From: DATAFF01 sp963744915
GTDB taxonomy: Bacteria > Pseudomonadota > Alphaproteobacteria > Rhizobiales > Aestuariivirgaceae
Assembly: GCA_963744915.1 (NCBI GenBank)
Contig: CAVUUY010000002.1
Coordinates: 1 to 64,000 of the forward strand
Direction of reading: 5' to 3'
DNA: 64,000 nt
Every line of letters begins with the position of its first letter. Within the stretch, counting starts at the first letter, position 1. A program made the position numbers and the translations under genes. This document shows positions 62,751-64,000 of the stretch, one piece after another. The notes below the pieces were generated by a model that searched no databases, had not been told where the DNA came from, and was given only the letters and a program-made list of their open reading frames with translations.

Positions 62751-63464
62751 GGCGAGCCGCTGCGCCGCCTCGGCGGCGCGCCAGCGATCCCACAATGGCG
62801 ACCGCCCGAGCGTGGCGACAAAGGCGGCATGGGCGGCAAGCTCGGCCGCCGTCACCCGGTCGGGAAGCGGGTTGGGGCGCGGCCGCACCGGCAGGCGCTG
62901 AACGGCGTGGCCGGCAATGGTCGACGGGCTCTCGGCAAAGACCAAGGCGGTCTGACGGCCGCCGATGAGCTCGAGATAAATTTCGGCCAGGAGCTCGGCA
63001 TCGAGCAGAGCACCGTGGCGGATGCGCTGGGAATTGTCGATGCCATAGCGGCGGCACAGGGCATCGAGGCTGTTCGGCCCCATCGGATGGCGCTGGCGGG
63101 CAAGCGACAAGGTGTCGAGGACGCGCTCCGGCAGCAACAGGCCGCGGTTCAGGCGCGCCAGCTCGGCATTGAGGAACCGGAAGTCGAAGCCGGCATTGTG
63201 CATGACCAGCGGGGCATCGCCGATGAACTCCTCGAAGGCCTCGGCAATGCTGGCGAAAAGCGGTTGCGTGCGCAGGAAATCGTCGGACAGGCCGTGGACC
63301 GCATAGGCGTCCGGCGGCATCGGCCGCTGCGGGTTCAAATAGACGTGAAAGACGCGGCCGGTCGGGATGTGGCGCACGAGCTCGAGGGCGCCGATCTCGA
63401 CGAGGCGATGACCGTCGTCGGGCTCGAGGCCGGTGGTCTCGGTGTCAAGGACGATCTCGCGCAT
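62742..63464 (-). CDS. dnaQ: DNA polymerase III epsilon subunit (proofreading exonuclease)
   Basis: This 240-residue 3'-5' exonuclease has the DEDDh residues in VLDTETTGLE, HNAGFDFRFL and RHGALLDAELLAEIY. The C-terminal tail would bind the alpha subunit. ATG 63464 (MREIVLDTETTG) lies within the end of coaE, giving a 20-base overlap. The dnaQ-coaE pair is typical for this group. Confidence 0.95.
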   Translation of the reverse strand: MREIVLDTETTGLEPDDGHRLVEIGALELVRHIPTGRVFHVYLNPQRPMPPDAYAVHGLSDDFLRTQPLFASIAEAFEEFIGDAPLVMHNAGFDFRFLNAELARLNRGLLLPERVLDTLSLARQRHPMGPNSLDALCRRYGIDNSQRIRHGALLDAELLAEIYLELIGGRQTALVFAESPSTIAGHAVQRLPVRPRPNPLPDRVTAAELAAHAAFVATLGRSPLWDRWRAAEAAQRLASG

Positions 63465-64000
63465 CAGCTCCGGTGGTCGAATCGTGGCCTGCTTCCTCGC
63501 GCAATCGAGACACGATCCGCCGCACCTGGTCAAATGCATCGTCGAGGCCGCGGCTGGTATCCACAATGAAATCGGCGTGGGCCCGCTTGTCGGCATCGGA
63601 GGTCTGGCGCGCCAGCAGCCGGTCGAGCTTCTCCTCGGTCATGCCGGGTCGGGCGAGGGCGCGCCGACGCTGGACCTCGGCGGGAGCGCTCACCACCACG
63701 AGGCGATCCATGGCGCTGTCGCGGCCGACCTCGAACAGCAGCGGAATATCGAGGATGACGAAAGGCTGCTGCGCCGCCTCGGCGGCCGCGATGAAGCGGG
63801 CTTCGGCCTCGCCCACCAGCGGATGGACGATGGCCTCGAGCGACGACAAGGCGGCCGGGTCGGCGAGCAGCAGGGCGGAGAGCCTGTCGCGATCGATGGC
63901 GCCATCGACCAACGCGGCGGGGAAAAGCGCTGCAACCGGGGCGACGGCGCCGCCGCCCGCGGCATAGAGCCGGTGCACCTCGAGATCGGCGTCGAACACG
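63445..64000 (-). CDS. coaE: Dephospho-CoA kinase, N-terminus outside window
   Basis: This catalyses the last step of coenzyme A synthesis. About 184 residues are visible, beginning at FDADLEVHRLYAAGG; the P-loop with its lysine lies beyond the right edge. Conserved parts are DIPLLFEVG (base-binding) and the C-terminal DFIVDTSRGLDDAFDQV. The end overlaps dnaQ. The true start is not in the window. Confidence 0.9.
   Translation of the reverse strand, partial: VFDADLEVHRLYAAGGGAVAPVAALFPAALVDGAIDRDRLSALLLADPAALSSLEAIVHPLVGEAEARFIAAAEAAQQPFVILDIPLLFEVGRDSAMDRLVVVSAPAEVQRRRALARPGMTEEKLDRLLARQTSDADKRAHADFIVDTSRGLDDAFDQVRRIVSRLREEAGHDSTTGADARDRP

Noticed and set aside
1..64000. CRISPR arrays, rRNA genes and insertion sequences
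   Set aside because: No regular repeat-spacer pattern, no rRNA sequence and no recognisable transposase was found on reading.

Overview
The window looks like an alphaproteobacterial chromosome segment, most likely Hyphomicrobiales (Rhizobiales). The reasons are the compact GC-rich block hisB-DUF2628-hisH-hisA-hisF/E-coaA, divergent hslVU, then smr, mltA, tim44-like, secB, dnaQ and coaE, an order typical of that group. All intact genes have GC-rich third positions except a patchy accessory zone between about 19 and 28 kb. The genus cannot be named from sequence alone.

Layout. (1) 1-13.7 kb is a giant imperfect palindrome with its axis near 6,741. Each arm carries, from outside to axis: a DMT permease, an MBL-fold hydrolase, about 1.2 kb of poorly coding DNA, a tyrosine integrase, an unknown 189-aa gene, an AlpA-like regulator and a large primase-helicase gene. 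The left arm is thoroughly frameshifted. The right arm is better preserved but still broken in the integrase, primase-helicase and MBL genes. Differences between arms are biased to synonymous codon changes, which points to real divergence and not only to sequencing error. (2) 13.4-18.2 kb holds a His-tailed DMT permease and a DUF1259-MFS-beta-propeller operon, followed by a LysR regulator on the other strand. (3) 19-26.6 kb holds small genes and a leftward sugar-acid operon (truncated solute-binding protein, two permeases, ATPase, L-rhamnonate dehydratase, LacI regulator). Its 5' end has been lost at a junction with a truncated dapA-family gene. (4) 26.6-27.8 kb is gene debris. (5) 27.8-35.2 kb is a coupled HTH-hyfBCEFGI-like operon whose large subunit lacks the NiFe cysteine motifs, so it is better read as an Ehr-type complex than as a hydrogenase. 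(6) 36.9-51.9 kb is a catabolic island: XRE-cupin regulator, HyuA/HyuB-type ATP-dependent amidohydrolase, a five-gene branched-chain-type ABC importer, class III aminotransferase, aldehyde dehydrogenase, gamma-glutamyltransferase-like enzyme and a cupin. (7) 52.2-64 kb is core genome: tRNA-Ser, msrA, coaA, his genes, hslVU, smr, mltA, tim44-like, secB, dnaQ and the start-truncated coaE.

How it works together. The catabolic island reads as a pathway: import of an amide or lactam, ATP-driven ring opening to an omega-amino acid, transamination to a semialdehyde, and oxidation to a dicarboxylate. Paired TTGC/GCAA inverted repeats upstream of both the regulator and the hydrolase operon suggest local control. 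The Ehr-like complex probably couples membrane ion movement to an unknown redox partner. The most unusual features are the palindrome, the broken sugar-acid locus, the HyuB fusion to a zinc-ribbon domain and the HisF-HisE fusion.
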